A stretch of DNA of 64,000 nt, taken from positions 1 through 64,000 of the forward strand of contig JANJTP010000041.1 in assembly GCA_024711025.1 (NCBI GenBank), read 5' to 3'. The position numbers were made by a program, and so were the translations under genes. The notes under the pieces are model-generated. The model saw only the letters and a program-made list of their open reading frames with translations, was not told the DNA's origin and searched no databases. This DNA is from Solirubrobacteraceae bacterium (GTDB lineage: Bacteria > Actinomycetota > Thermoleophilia > Solirubrobacterales > Solirubrobacteraceae). The stretch's first letter is position 1; every line of letters begins with the position of its first letter. Of this stretch, positions 1 to 9,559 are shown in pieces.

Positions 1-87
1 CAGCGCCTCCCGACGGATGTCGGCCAGGCCCGAGCGCTCGCTGGAGCGCAGCACCCGGTCGTAGAGCGCAGCGGAGAGGCGATGCAT
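1..87 (-). CDS. N-terminus of a class I SAM-dependent methyltransferase-like protein (partial)
   Basis: Only the first 29 codons are in the window; the gene runs off the left edge. Reading leftwards from the ATG at 87 gives a protein beginning MHRLSAALYDRVLRSSERSG and continuing through LADIRREAL. The pattern A-x-x-Y-D-R-x-x-x-x-x-E-x-x-G-L-x-x-x-R-x-x-L is what I know from the start of actinobacterial class I methyltransferases just before the glycine-rich SAM-binding loop, which is outside the window. The assignment rests on this short similarity and the function beyond methyl transfer cannot be judged. Confidence 0.5.
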   Translation of the reverse strand, partial: MHRLSAALYDRVLRSSERSGLADIRREAL

Positions 88-160
88 GGTGCGGCGAGGC
101 TACCTCGCACACCGCTTGCGCGCCGCCGGTGGCGACGAGAGCTGCGATAGGCTCAGGCCC

Positions 161-340
161 ATGGTGCTCGCGCTCAGCCAAGCCGTCAAGGTCGACATCG
201 GTCTGATCGGCGTCTTCCTCGTCTTCTTCCCGCTGCTCGTCCACGGCCTGATCGGCTTCGCCACCGGAGAATCGGTCGCCGAGAAGCGCGACAACGACCG
301 CTACCTCGACGAGCACCGGATCCCCGGCCACGGGGCCTGA
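161..340 (+). CDS. Small single-pass membrane protein of unknown function
   Basis: A 59-residue protein with one hydrophobic segment at about residues 12-35 (IGLIGVFLVFFPLLVHGLIG) followed by a charged tail rich in E, K, R and D. I chose the ATG at 161 because the upstream in-frame codons look non-coding and the helix then sits near the N-terminus. It is divergent from the methyltransferase fragment. No family is recognised; the topology suggests a short inner-membrane protein with the tail on one side of the membrane. Confidence 0.45.
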   Translation: MVLALSQAVKVDIGLIGVFLVFFPLLVHGLIGFATGESVAEKRDNDRYLDEHRIPGHGA

Positions 341-418
341 GCCGACCCGGCGGCCGGGCGCGAGACGTCGGCCGTCGCTCGTACGCCCTGAACGCGGCCC
401 GGACGTCCTCGACTGCGG

Positions 419-1618
419 TCAGCCGGCCGCCGGCCGCCCGCCCGTCGTGATCAGGTCGCGCGCACGGTCGAGGTCGAGGCCTCCGGCGACGCTGAGCGCA
501 GCACGCACGCGCCCGTCCTGCAGGTACCAGACGCCGAACCGGCCGCCGGCCATGTCGCCTTCGACGACCTCCTCGTCCCATTCGCGCGCCGGGCCGACGT
601 ACTCCAGCGAGACCCAGTCGGCGAGGTCGGAGTAGAAGTAGGGCACCTCCTCGTACGGCCCCGTCGCGCGCCCGAGCATGTCGCGGGCGGCATAGGAGCC
701 CTGCGCCTTCGCGTGCTCGACGTGCTCGACGCGGATCCGCGCCCCGCCGTGGGCGGCGCTCGCGTACTCGCAGACGTCGCCCGCCGCCCAGATCCCGGCC
801 GTGCCGGTCCGCAGCCGCTCGTCGCAGCGCACACCGCCGCTCTCGCCGATGGCGAGGCCGGCGCCGCGGGCGAGCGCGACGTCGGGCGTGACGCCGACGC
901 CGCAGACGACGAGCTGCGCCGGCAGCTCGCGTCCGCCCCGGGTGACGACCCGCTCGACTCGCCCGTCGCCGGCGAAGCGCTCGACCTCGTCATCCCCGAC
1001 GACCTCGACGCCGTGCTCGTCCAGCACCGCGCGCGTCCACTCGGCGAAGCGCTTTCCGAAGACCCGCTCGAGAGGCTCGTGCTCCTGCATCAGGATCGTG
1101 ACCCGCTTGCCGAGCTGGGCGAGTGACGCGCCTGCCTCGCAGCCGATGAACGAGCCGCCGACGCAGACGACGTCGGTGACGCCGTCGAGCTCGTCGCGGA
1201 CGGCGTCGGCGTTGCCGAACACGCGCAGGTAGTGAAGGCCCTCGAGCTCCGTGCCGGGCACCCGCAGCCGCCGGACGTTTGCGCCGGTCGCGAGCAGGGC
1301 CTGGCCGAAGCGCACCCCCTCGCCGCTCGAGAGCGTCGCCTCGCGGGCCTCGGGATCGAGCTTCGTGACGGTGGTGCGGGTTCGCAGCTCGATCGGCGCC
1401 TCGTCGAACCAGCCCGCGCTCGGCGAGTACGAGTCGGCGCGCTGCTCCTCGCCGCGCAGGTATCCCTTGGTGATCGGCGGGCGTTCGTAGGGCGGCTCCG
1501 GCTCACGCGCTACGAGAAGCGCCGAGCCGACGAAACCCTCCTCCACCAGCGTCTGCGCGGCGCTCGCGCAGGCCACCCCGCCCCCGACCAGCAGCACGTC
1601 GACGTCAAGCTCTGCCAT
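419..1618 (-). CDS. FAD-dependent pyridine nucleotide-disulfide oxidoreductase (ferredoxin/rubredoxin reductase-like)
   Basis: A 399-residue flavoprotein with an N-terminal FAD Rossmann motif (VLLVGGGVACASAA, residues about 8-21), a second NAD(P)H Rossmann motif (VVCVGGSFIGCEA) near the middle and the FAD-contacting GIWAAGDVCE segment further on. This is the order seen in ferredoxin reductases and AIF-like reductases; there is no redox-active CxxC disulfide, so a thioredoxin or lipoamide role is unlikely. The expected reaction is NAD(P)H-dependent reduction of a small electron carrier. The ATG at 1618 gives MAELDVDVLLVGGG, the normal family start; the frame stays open far upstream but that extension is not protein-like. 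No dedicated partner ferredoxin lies next to it. Confidence 0.85.
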   Translation of the reverse strand: MAELDVDVLLVGGGVACASAAQTLVEEGFVGSALLVAREPEPPYERPPITKGYLRGEEQRADSYSPSAGWFDEAPIELRTRTTVTKLDPEAREATLSSGEGVRFGQALLATGANVRRLRVPGTELEGLHYLRVFGNADAVRDELDGVTDVVCVGGSFIGCEAGASLAQLGKRVTILMQEHEPLERVFGKRFAEWTRAVLDEHGVEVVGDDEVERFAGDGRVERVVTRGGRELPAQLVVCGVGVTPDVALARGAGLAIGESGGVRCDERLRTGTAGIWAAGDVCEYASAAHGGARIRVEHVEHAKAQGSYAARDMLGRATGPYEEVPYFYSDLADWVSLEYVGPAREWDEEVVEGDMAGGRFGVWYLQDGRVRAALSVAGGLDLDRARDLITTGGRPAAG

Positions 1619-1721
1619 GAGTCGACCATACCCGCCAACCGGGGATTCGCTAACCGGCCGACGCATGCGAGCGCCCGGGGCCGAAGCTCGTGCACGCAGC
1701 GATCCCCGGGCGAGTAAAATC

Positions 1722-1973
1722 ATGTCTGCGATGGCATCCGAGGAGACGCACCTGATCCCCGCCGACGAGCCGGTCTTCGACCTGCGCCTGACCGCGGCGG
1801 AGCTGAAGGTGACCTTCAACGCGCTGAAGTCGTACTTCGACGACTTCGGTCGCGAGGAGCTGGACGTGATCAGGGTCGTGCGCGGAGTGCTCGAGAAGCT
1901 CCCCGGCGAGCACGAGATCCGCGCGATCGACCTCGACGACGAGCTGCGCAAGCTTCGAGCCCTGCGTGGCTGA
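1722..1973 (+). CDS. Conserved small hypothetical protein upstream of typA
   Basis: An 83-residue acidic, mainly helical protein with no membrane segment or recognised domain (core: [20 protein letters not shown], ending [10 protein letters not shown]). ATG codons at 1722 and 1731 are both possible starts; neither has a clear Shine-Dalgarno sequence. Its stop overlaps the GTG start of typA by 8 nt, implying translational coupling and a shared transcript. The short length and the coupling suggest an accessory role around ribosome or stress physiology, but that is inference from position only. Confidence 0.6.
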   Translation: MSAMASEETHLIPADEPVFDLRLTAAELKVTFNALKSYFDDFGREELDVIRVVRGVLEKLPGEHEIRAIDLDDELRKLRALRG

Positions 1974-3822
1974 GCGGGCGGTGCCGCAGAGCGCCGCCGC
2001 CGTCCGCGAGGACCTTCGCAACGTCGCGATCGTCGCGCACGTCGATCACGGCAAGACGACGCTCGTCGACGCGATGCTGCGCCAATCCGGCGCGTTCGGC
2101 GAGCGCGACGAGGTCACCGACCGCGTCATGGACTCGATGGACATCGAGCGCGAGCGCGGCATCACGATCCTCGCCAAGAACACCGCGATCAGACGCGGGC
2201 CCATCAAGATCAACATCGTCGACACGCCGGGGCACGCGGACTTCGGGGGCGAGGTCGAGCGCAGCCTGGCGATGGTCGACGGCGTGCTGCTGCTCGTCGA
2301 CGCGGCCGAGGGGCCTCTGCCCCAGACGCGGTTCGTGCTGCGCAAGGCGCTCGAGGCCAGGCTCCCGGTGATCCTCGACATCAACAAGGTCGACCGTCCC
2401 GACGCCCGCTGCGCGGAGGTGCTGCGCGAGGTCGAGGACCTGTTCCTCGACCTCGACGCCGACGAGGACCAGCTCGCCTTCCCGGTCGCCTACAGCGACG
2501 CCAAGCGTGGCTGGGCGTCGCTAGATCCGAGCGAGCGCGGCTCCGACCTCGGGCCGCTGTTCGCGTTGCTGCTCGACCACGTTCCGCCGCCGGCCTACGA
2601 GCCCGCCCACACCCTGCAGGCCCAGGTGACGAACCTCGACGCGTCGCCCTATCTCGGGCGCCTCGCGATCTGCCGCGTGCGCCAGGGCACGATCCGCCGC
2701 GGCCAGCGGATCGGCTGGTGCCGCGCCGACGGCAGCCTTCAGTCGGTCGCGATCGGCGAGCTGTTCGTCAGCGAGGCCCTCGAGCGGGTGCCTGCCGAGG
2801 AGGCCGGCCCCGGCGAGATCGTCGCCGTCGCGGGACTCGAGGAGGTCACGATCGGCGAGACGCTCGCCGACCCCGACGACCCTCAGCCGCTACCGGTGAT
2901 CCGCGTCGACGAGCCGTCGCTGTCGGTGACGATCGGGGTGAACGCCTCGCCGCTCTCCGGGCGCGAGGGCAAGCACCTGACCGCCCGGCTGATCAAGGCC
3001 AGGCTGGACCGAGAGACGATCGGCAACGTCTCGATCCGCGTGCAGCCGACCGACCGACCCGACGCATGGGAGGTGCAGGGCCGCGGCGAGCTTCAGCTCG
3101 CGGTGCTGGTCGAGATGATGCGCCGCGAGGGCTTCGAGCTGACGGTCGGCCAGCCTCGAGTGCTCGAGCAAATGGTCGACGGCACGCGCCACGAGCCCGT
3201 CGAGCGCCTCTCGATCGACGTCCCCGAGGACTACGTGGGCGTCGTGACCCAGCTCCTCGCGCTGCGCAAGGGGCGCATGGAGCAGATGACCAACCACGGC
3301 CAGGGCTGGGTGCGCATGGACTTCCGCCTGCCCTCGCGAGGGCTGATCGGCTTCCGCACCGAGTTCCTCACCGAGACGCGCGGCACCGGCCTCATGCACG
3401 CCGTCTTCGACGGCTGGGCGCCGTGGTTCGGCGAGCTGCGCACGCGGCCGACCGGGTCGCTCGTCGCCGACCGGGTTGGTCCGGTCACCAGCTACGCGCT
3501 GTTCGGGCTGCAGGAGCGCGGAACGATGTTCGTCTCGCCGGGCGACGAGGTCTACGAGGGGATGATCGTCGGCGAGCACGCCCGCCCCGAGGACCTCGAC
3601 GTGAACATCGTGCGCGAGAAGCACCTGACCAACGTGCGCTCCTCGACCGCCGAGGTGCTCGAACGACTCGTACCGGCGCGACGCCTCTCGCTCGATCAGG
3701 CGCTCGAGTTCCTGCGCGAGGACGAGTGCGTCGAGGTGACGCCAGCATCCATCCGCCTGCGAAAGGCGATCCTCGACAAGACACAGCGGGCGAAGGCGCA
3801 GCGGCGGGCCAAAGTGGGCTGA
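1966..3822 (+). CDS. typA: Ribosome-associated translational GTPase TypA/BipA
   Basis: A 618-residue member of the TypA/BipA GTPase family, close to the usual length. The G domain is clear: G1 AHVDHGKTT (about residues 24-32), the G2 region with [11 protein letters not shown]3 [14 protein letters not shown], and G4 NKVDR. The EF-G-like domains III and V and the TypA-specific C-terminal region (including the [20 protein letters not shown] stretch) follow. The protein binds the ribosome and supports 50S maturation and growth under stress in other bacteria. The GTG at 1966 overlaps the preceding small gene; a GTG at 1981 is an alternative. Convincing and complete. Confidence 0.97.
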   Translation: MAERAVPQSAAAVREDLRNVAIVAHVDHGKTTLVDAMLRQSGAFGERDEVTDRVMDSMDIERERGITILAKNTAIRRGPIKINIVDTPGHADFGGEVERSLAMVDGVLLLVDAAEGPLPQTRFVLRKALEARLPVILDINKVDRPDARCAEVLREVEDLFLDLDADEDQLAFPVAYSDAKRGWASLDPSERGSDLGPLFALLLDHVPPPAYEPAHTLQAQVTNLDASPYLGRLAICRVRQGTIRRGQRIGWCRADGSLQSVAIGELFVSEALERVPAEEAGPGEIVAVAGLEEVTIGETLADPDDPQPLPVIRVDEPSLSVTIGVNASPLSGREGKHLTARLIKARLDRETIGNVSIRVQPTDRPDAWEVQGRGELQLAVLVEMMRREGFELTVGQPRVLEQMVDGTRHEPVERLSIDVPEDYVGVVTQLLALRKGRMEQMTNHGQGWVRMDFRLPSRGLIGFRTEFLTETRGTGLMHAVFDGWAPWFGELRTRPTGSLVADRVGPVTSYALFGLQERGTMFVSPGDEVYEGMIVGEHARPEDLDVNIVREKHLTNVRSSTAEVLERLVPARRLSLDQALEFLREDECVEVTPASIRLRKAILDKTQRAKAQRRAKVG

Positions 3823-4275
3823 ACCGACGCCGGGCTGAGCGGCACGCGGGCGAGGCGCGGGTCGTACGAGCACGCAACGCCCACCTCTTCTCACCGCCAC
3901 GCGGCACTGCCGGCGACGCGAGTCGCGCGCCTTGCGACAGCCCCGTGCCGAGGCGACGACGTCGAGGCATTCCTCTACAGCCCCGGCAACGCGGGGTGCG
4001 AGACTCGTGTCCTGTGCCTCGGATCACTCGACACGCACACGAGACTCGTCCGCTGCCGGCCCCGCGGGCCCGACCACCGGCTGCGTGGACGCTCGCGGTC
4101 CCATGGGCCCGACCGTCGGTTTCACGGACCCCACTGTCGGTCTCGTGGGCCCGCTGTGGTCTTCGCCGATCTCGCGCGCCCTGTCAGCCACGCATCGGCG
4201 CAAACCCCGTTCTGGTGTGGGCTACGCCGACCGGTACTCGCGAGCAGCCGCGAGGTTGACATTCGCCACACGGCC
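3823..4275. other. Intergenic region without a convincing gene
   Basis: About 450 bases separate typA from the downstream AbiEi/DUF559-type gene. No reading frame here has protein-like composition. The region holds a degenerate tandem repeat at 4057-4158 (listed separately). The downstream frame is open from 4156, so the downstream gene could begin earlier than the ATG I chose. Confidence 0.5.
4057..4158 (+). repeat. Five degenerate tandem repeats of 21 nt (one of 18 nt)
   Basis: Units start at 4057, 4078, 4096, 4117 and 4138, each beginning CGGYYYC/CGGCTGC and most carrying a GGGCCC or GGACCC core. Lengths are 21, 18, 21, 21 and 21 nt, all multiples of three. In one plus-strand frame they would encode a PTVG-type heptad, but the surrounding frame is not convincing. 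Function unknown. Confidence 0.5.
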
Positions 4276-5295
4276 ATGATCGCCGCCGCCGGCGCACCGG
4301 ACGATGACGCCCGTTCGCCCACCGGCTCGCTCGGCGAGCGTTCCCGCTCGCCGAGCGCCGAGGAACGCGACACGGCGTCTCGGCGGGAATCGGCGTCGCT
4401 CGACAGGTGGATCGCGCTGCTCGCCACACGCCAGCACGGGGTGGTCTCGCGCGGGCAGCTCGTGGCCCTCGGACTCAGCGGCCGGGCGATCGAGCACCGA
4501 CTCGCCCGCGGCCGACTCCACCTGGCGCATCGCGGGGTCTACTTCGTCGGCCACCCCGTGGAGGCACCGCTGGCGAGAGAAACGGCCGCCCTGTTCGCCT
4601 GCGGCGATGGTGCCGTCCTGAGCCACACCTCGGCTGCGACGCTGTGGGGGATCCGGCGACCCGACGAAGATCGGAGCGAGATCAACGTGACTGTCACCGG
4701 AGGATCGCGCCGGCGGCGACGCATCGGACTCGCGATTCACGTTGTCGCCGCCCTTGAGCCTTCTGAGGTCGACGTCCGACACGGCTTGACGGTGACGAGC
4801 CCCGTCAGGACGCTCGTCGACCTGGCGTCAGTGCTCGATCAGCGCGATCTGGCACGGTGCCTGGAGGAGGCCCAGATCCGACGCCTGCTGCGTCGCGAGC
4901 GGCTCAGGGAGTCGCTTGACCGGCGGCGCGGCGCGCGTGGGACTCGGATGCTGCGCGAGCTGCTGAATGTAGGCGAGAACCCCTCGCTCACGCGCTCGGA
5001 GGCCGAGCGACTGCTGCTGGACCTCGTTCGCGCGGCGCGGCTGCCGCGTCCGGAGACGAATGTGCGAGTCGGCGGCTACGAGATCGATGCGCTGTGGTCG
5101 CAGGAGCGTCTCGCCGTCGAGGTCGACGGGTACGCGTATCACCGAACTCGCGCCGCATTCGAACGCGACCGGCGACGCGATGCCGATCTCCAAGCGGCCG
5201 GGCTGCGCGTGATGCGCATCACCTGGTTGCAGCTCACGAATGAGCGGGACTCCGTGGTGGCGCGGCTCGCGCAGGCGCTCGTCACCACGTATTGA
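4276..5295 (+). CDS. AbiEi antitoxin-like winged-helix protein with C-terminal DUF559 (VSR-like) nuclease-fold domain
   Basis: A 339-residue protein in two parts. Residues about 45-90 resemble the N-terminal winged helix of type IV AbiEi antitoxins (LLATRQHGVVSRGQLVALGL then a basic HRLARGRLHLAHRGVY strand). The C-terminal 110 residues match DUF559, a very-short-patch-repair-endonuclease-like fold, with an R-x-E-x-x-V-x-x-Y-x-I-D-x-x-W core and an EVDGYAYH motif followed by F-x-x-D-R-x-R-D. Such proteins are common singletons in actinobacteria; no AbiEii-like nucleotidyltransferase toxin lies beside it, so a classical toxin-antitoxin pair is not supported. The ATG at 4276 was chosen because upstream residues look random; the frame is open from 4156. 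Confidence 0.75.
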   Translation: MIAAAGAPDDDARSPTGSLGERSRSPSAEERDTASRRESASLDRWIALLATRQHGVVSRGQLVALGLSGRAIEHRLARGRLHLAHRGVYFVGHPVEAPLARETAALFACGDGAVLSHTSAATLWGIRRPDEDRSEINVTVTGGSRRRRRIGLAIHVVAALEPSEVDVRHGLTVTSPVRTLVDLASVLDQRDLARCLEEAQIRRLLRRERLRESLDRRRGARGTRMLRELLNVGENPSLTRSEAERLLLDLVRAARLPRPETNVRVGGYEIDALWSQERLAVEVDGYAYHRTRAAFERDRRRDADLQAAGLRVMRITWLQLTNERDSVVARLAQALVTTY

Positions 5296-5304
5296 GCGGG
5301 TCGC

Positions 5305-6978
5305 CTACACCGCCCTCCCCCGCGCCCGTCGCAGCCGCCGCACCAGCTCGTTCGTGGCGGCGTCGTGAGTCAGCTCGGGCGGCTCGGTGGCGGTGAGCTC
5401 GTCGGCCAGCCCGCCGGCGAGCTCCTTGCCGAGCTCGACGCCCCACTGGTCGAACGAGTCGATGCCCCACATCACGCCCTCGACGAGCACGCGGTGCTCC
5501 CAAAGCGCGATCAGCCGGCCGAGCGCGTGCGGCGTGAGCGGGCCGTCGACGAGCAGCGTCGTCGAGGGCCGATCGCCGGGGCAGGCGCGGTGGGCGACCT
5601 GATCCTCGGGCACGCCCGCCGTACGCAGCTCCTCCGCCCCCCGCCCGAACGCGAGCGCCTGTGCCTGGGCGAGCATGTTCGCGAGCAGCAGGTCGTGATG
5701 GCGGCCGATCGGGTGCAGCGGCTCACTGAAGCCGATCAGCTCGGCCGGCACGACCTCCGTCCCCTGATGCAGGAGCTGGTGGAAGGAATGCTGGCCGTTC
5801 GTGCCCGGCTCTCCCCACAGCACCGGCGCGGTCGGCCAGCGCACCGGAGCGCCGTCGAGCATGACGCGCTTGCCGTTGGACTCCATCTCGAGCTGCTGCA
5901 GGTACGCCGGCAGGCGAGCGAGCTCTGCGCAGTACGGCAGCACGGCGACCGTCGGGTGGCCGAGCAGCGAGCGGTTCCAGACGCTGACCAGCCCGAGCAG
6001 CACCGGCAGGCAGCGCTCGAGCGGCGCCTCGCGTAGGTGCTCGTCGATCTCGCGCATGCCGGCGAGCAGCTCGCCGAAGCGCTCGGGCCCGATCGCGATC
6101 ATCAGGCTCAGCCCGACCGCCGAGCCGACCGAGTAGCGCCCGCCGACCCAGTCCCAGAAGCCGAACATCCGCTGCGGGTCGATCCCGAAGTCGCGTACGC
6201 GCCGCTCGTCCGTCGAGACCGCGACGGCGTTCGAGGCGACCGCGTCCTCGCCCAGCGCGTCGACCAGCCAAGCGCGCGCGGCCCGTGCGTTCTCCATCGT
6301 CTCCAGCGTCGAGAACGTCTTCGAGACGACGACGACGAGCGTCTCCGCCGGGTCGAGGTCGCGCGTCGCGGCCCACAGGTCGCTGCCGTCGACGTTCGAG
6401 ACGAAGCGCGAGCGCAGCCCCTCCTTCGCGTATGCCGCAAGCGCGATCGTGGCCATCTCCGGCCCCAGGTGCGAGCCGCCGATGCCGATGTTGACGACGT
6501 TGCGCAGCGGTCGGCCGCTCGCGCCGACGTGGGCGCCCGAGCGGACCGCGCCGGCGAAGGCGGCCATCCGTCCCAGGACCTCGTGGACATCGGGCACGAC
6601 GTTGCGCCCCCGGACCGCGATCCGCGTCCCGCGCGGGGCGCGCAGGGCGACGTGCAGGGCGGGGCGCCGCTCGCTGACGTTGACCTCCTCGCCGTCGAAC
6701 ATGGCGGCGACCCGCTGCGGCAGACCGGCCTCGCGGGCGGCTGCGACCAGCAGCGCGAGCGTCCGCGGCGTGATCCGCTGCTTCGTCAGGTCGAGCCGCA
6801 TCCCCCGGGCGTCGAGCGCGAGCGCCGCGGCGCGCCGCGGGCCCTCCTCGTCCCAGAGCGCGCGCAGCGTACGCCCGCGCAGCTCGTCGGCGTGCGTGCG
6901 CAGAGCGCTCCAGGACGGCAGCTCGTCGAGCGCGCGAGGACGCATCGCTGCCGGACCGCCCGTCACGCCGACCACCAC
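5305..6978 (-). CDS. pgi: Glucose-6-phosphate isomerase
   Basis: A 557-residue isomerase interconverting glucose 6-phosphate and fructose 6-phosphate in the cytoplasm. Family landmarks include NIGIGGSHLGPEM, VVVSKTFSTLETM, FGFWDWVGGRYSVGSAVGLS and GTNGQHSFHQLLHQGTEV, all in the expected order; length is normal for the long bacterial form. It is the last gene of the rpiB-gnd-zwf-tal-pgi run, 18 nt after tal. The frame opens with GTG at 6978; an ATG at 6945 (MRPRALDELPSWSALR) aligns better with the E. coli N-terminus and may be the real start. Its place here lets the oxidative pentose phosphate branch recycle hexose phosphate. Confidence 0.97.
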   Translation of the reverse strand: MVVGVTGGPAAMRPRALDELPSWSALRTHADELRGRTLRALWDEEGPRRAAALALDARGMRLDLTKQRITPRTLALLVAAAREAGLPQRVAAMFDGEEVNVSERRPALHVALRAPRGTRIAVRGRNVVPDVHEVLGRMAAFAGAVRSGAHVGASGRPLRNVVNIGIGGSHLGPEMATIALAAYAKEGLRSRFVSNVDGSDLWAATRDLDPAETLVVVVSKTFSTLETMENARAARAWLVDALGEDAVASNAVAVSTDERRVRDFGIDPQRMFGFWDWVGGRYSVGSAVGLSLMIAIGPERFGELLAGMREIDEHLREAPLERCLPVLLGLVSVWNRSLLGHPTVAVLPYCAELARLPAYLQQLEMESNGKRVMLDGAPVRWPTAPVLWGEPGTNGQHSFHQLLHQGTEVVPAELIGFSEPLHPIGRHHDLLLANMLAQAQALAFGRGAEELRTAGVPEDQVAHRACPGDRPSTTLLVDGPLTPHALGRLIALWEHRVLVEGVMWGIDSFDQWGVELGKELAGGLADELTATEPPELTHDAATNELVRRLRRARGRAV

Positions 6979-6996
6979 CGCGGAGCCATCCGGCGT

Positions 6997-8079
6997 CTAG
7001 GCGCCGGCCAGCGCCGATCGCTCGGACTGGATCGTCTGCAGCAGCGAGCGCCAGCTCTTGACGAACGCCTCGGCGCCTTCGCGCTGCAGGCGGCTCGCAA
7101 GCGCGCCGACGTCCTCGCCGGAGCGCTCGAAGCCGGCGATGACCGCCTCCGCGTCGCCGCCGTCGCGGGGCAGCAGCACCGGCGGGTCGACGCCATGGTC
7201 GGCGTACGCGCGGAGCGTCGCGTCCGGCATCGTGTTCACGGTGCAGGGTGCGGCGAGGCCGTCGACGTACAGCGTGTCCGAGGCGTCGGGGTCCTTCGTC
7301 CCGGTGCTCGCCCACAGCAGGCGCTGCGGCCGCGCGCCGGCGTTCATCAGCCGGCGGAGGCGGTCGGAGCCGAGCAGCGCCCGGTACGCCACGTACGCTC
7401 GTCCACCGATCGCGAGGCCGAGTCGCCCCCGGAGCTCCGGCGGCGCCGTCTGCGCGACCGCGACGTCCCAGCGACTCACGAACAGCGAGGCGACCGACGG
7501 CACGTCCGGCGCCAGGCCGGCGGCGATCCGCCGCTCGAGCGCGCGGTGATAGGCGTCGGCGGCCGCCATGTGCTGCTCGCTCGAGAACAGCAGCGTGACG
7601 TTCACCGGGATCCCCGCGAAGACCGTCTCCTCGATCGCCGCGAGTCCCTGCGGAGTTCCGGGGATCTTGATGTACAGGTTCGGGAAGCCCACCAGCTCGT
7701 GCAGCTCGGCCGCCTGGGCGATCGAGGCCTCCGTGTCGTACGCCAGCTCCGGGGAGACCTCCAGCGAGACGAACCCGTCGAAGCCGGCCGTCCGGCGGTG
7801 GACGTCGGCGAACAGGCGGCAGGCCCGCCGCAGGTCGCTCGCCGCGAGCTCGAAGAACACCTCCTCGTCTCGCAGCCCCCGCGCCTCGAGCTCGGCGATC
7901 TGAGCGTCGTAGGCGCCGCTCGCAACCGCCTTGTCGAAGATCGTCGGGTTCGACGTCATGCCGCTCACGTGATGCTCGGCGATCAGCCGCTCGAGCGTCC
8001 CGTCGTCGAGCATCATCCGCGTCAGGTTGTCGAGCCACAGGCTCTGGCCCGCGTCGTGCAGTGCTCTGGTCGGTGTCAT
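6997..8079 (-). CDS. tal: Transaldolase
   Basis: A 360-residue transaldolase of the longer actinobacterial/cyanobacterial class. The N-terminal SLWLDNLTR and the SNPTIFDKA motif are typical; the Schiff-base lysine lies in LYIKIPGTPQG, followed by GIPVNVTLLFSSEQH. It transfers dihydroxyacetone between sugar phosphates in the non-oxidative pentose phosphate pathway. It follows zwf by 12 nt and precedes pgi by 18 nt, which supports one transcript. The ATG at 8079 gives the standard start. Confidence 0.97.
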   Translation of the reverse strand: MTPTRALHDAGQSLWLDNLTRMMLDDGTLERLIAEHHVSGMTSNPTIFDKAVASGAYDAQIAELEARGLRDEEVFFELAASDLRRACRLFADVHRRTAGFDGFVSLEVSPELAYDTEASIAQAAELHELVGFPNLYIKIPGTPQGLAAIEETVFAGIPVNVTLLFSSEQHMAAADAYHRALERRIAAGLAPDVPSVASLFVSRWDVAVAQTAPPELRGRLGLAIGGRAYVAYRALLGSDRLRRLMNAGARPQRLLWASTGTKDPDASDTLYVDGLAAPCTVNTMPDATLRAYADHGVDPPVLLPRDGGDAEAVIAGFERSGEDVGALASRLQREGAEAFVKSWRSLLQTIQSERSALAGA

Positions 8080-8091
8080 CGGGGGTCCTCC

Positions 8092-9525
8092 TCAATCCGC
8101 GGCGGGGCGCGGCGGGTCAGCGGGATGGGTGTGGTCGGAGCCTTCCACGCGGGGCGCGTACCAGCCGCCGCGACCGGCCAGGCCGTCGGCCTGAGCCGGG
8201 CCCCAGGAGCCCGGCTCGTACTCGTGCACGGGAACGGCGTCCCCGAGGATCGGATCGACGATCCGCCACGCCTCCTCGATCGCCTGCTGGCCCGCGAACA
8301 GGTCGTGCTCGCCCTCCAGCGCGGCGCTCAGCAGCCGCTGGTAGGGCGGGATCTGCTGCGCGGCGGCTCGGGTGGCGAGCAGCTCGATGTCCTCGACATC
8401 GAAGTCCTCCGAGCGCGGGTCGCGCGCCTGCACCTCGATCGCGATCACGAACTCGGGGTCGATCTGGAAGCGGATCCGGTTGCCGTGCGGGTGCTGCTTG
8501 GGGAACAGGCGCTCGGGCGGGCGCTTGAGCTCGACGACGATCTCGGTCGCCTTGACCGGCAGGCACTTGCCGGCCCGGATCAGGACCGGCACGCCGGACC
8601 AGCGCCAGGTGTCGATATCGAGGCGCAGCGCGGCGTACGTCTCCACCGTCGAGTCCGCGGCGACGCCCGGGGTCTCCCGGTAGCCGCGGTACTGGCCCCG
8701 CACCACGTCCTGGGGACGCAGGGTGCGCACGCCGCGCAGGAAGCGCGCCTTCTCCTGGCGCAGCGCGTTGCCGTGCCGACCGCTGAACGGGTCCATCGCG
8801 AGCAGCGTCAGCACCTGGAAGAGGTGGTTCTCGACGACGTCGCGGATCGCTCCCACCCCCTCGTAGAACGCACCGCGCGTCGACACGTCGAAGTCCTCGG
8901 CGAGCGTGATCTGGATCTGGCGCACGTGATCGCGATTCCAGATCGGCTCGAGGAACGCGTTCGCGAAACGGAAGAACAGGATGTTCTCGACCGGCGACTT
9001 GCCGAGGAAGTGGTCGATGCGGAAGACGCGCTCCTCGGGGAAGACGCGCTGCAGCGCGTAGCTCAGCGCCTGCGCCGACCGCAGATCGCGCCCGAACGGC
9101 TTCTCGACGACGACGCGTCCCTGCTCGGCGAGCCCCGCGGCGCCGAGGTGGTCCACGACCGTCGCGAACAGCGTCGGCGGAATCGCCAGGTAGTGGACCG
9201 GCCGTTCGCAGCCCTCCAGCGCGGTCCGCAGCTCGGCGAACGTGCCGGGCGCGTCGTACGTGCCGCCGGCATAGCGCATCAGCGACGAGAGCCGCGCGAA
9301 GGCGTGCTCGTCGAGTCCGTCGGGGCTCTCCTCCAGGCTTGCGCGTGCTCGCTCGCGGAGCTTGTCGAGGTTCCAGTGCTCGCGCGCGACGCCGACGATC
9401 GGCACGTCGAGCTGGCCCTCGCGCACCATGCGCTGCAGCGCCGGGAAGATCTGCCTGAACGCGAGGTCGCCCGTCATCCCGAAGACGACGAGCGCGTCGC
9501 CGCGCTCCGAGCGGGCGCCGCTCAC
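8092..9525 (-). CDS. zwf: Glucose-6-phosphate 1-dehydrogenase
   Basis: A 477-residue enzyme that oxidises glucose 6-phosphate to 6-phosphogluconolactone with NADP(+) or NAD(+). The dinucleotide fold begins [11 protein letters not shown], a variant of the usual GxxGDLxx[10 protein letters not shown] and the active-site signature RIDHFLGK (Tyr of RIDHYLGK replaced by Phe) follow. The C-terminal half with [11 protein letters not shown] is normal. First enzyme of the oxidative branch, positioned between gnd and tal. No opcA gene accompanies it, although actinobacterial zwf genes often have one. The start at 9525 is the family start. Confidence 0.96.
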   Translation of the reverse strand: MSGARSERGDALVVFGMTGDLAFRQIFPALQRMVREGQLDVPIVGVAREHWNLDKLRERARASLEESPDGLDEHAFARLSSLMRYAGGTYDAPGTFAELRTALEGCERPVHYLAIPPTLFATVVDHLGAAGLAEQGRVVVEKPFGRDLRSAQALSYALQRVFPEERVFRIDHFLGKSPVENILFFRFANAFLEPIWNRDHVRQIQITLAEDFDVSTRGAFYEGVGAIRDVVENHLFQVLTLLAMDPFSGRHGNALRQEKARFLRGVRTLRPQDVVRGQYRGYRETPGVAADSTVETYAALRLDIDTWRWSGVPVLIRAGKCLPVKATEIVVELKRPPERLFPKQHPHGNRIRFQIDPEFVIAIEVQARDPRSEDFDVEDIELLATRAAAQQIPPYQRLLSAALEGEHDLFAGQQAIEEAWRIVDPILGDAVPVHEYEPGSWGPAQADGLAGRGGWYAPRVEGSDHTHPADPPRPAAD

Positions 9526-9559
9526 GGCTCGGGGGCCCCGTACACAGCTCGGGGTGTTC

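Noticed and set aside
419..581. Plus- and minus-strand short frames inside the FAD reductase gene
   Set aside because: They overlap a clear flavoprotein reading and have no family similarity.
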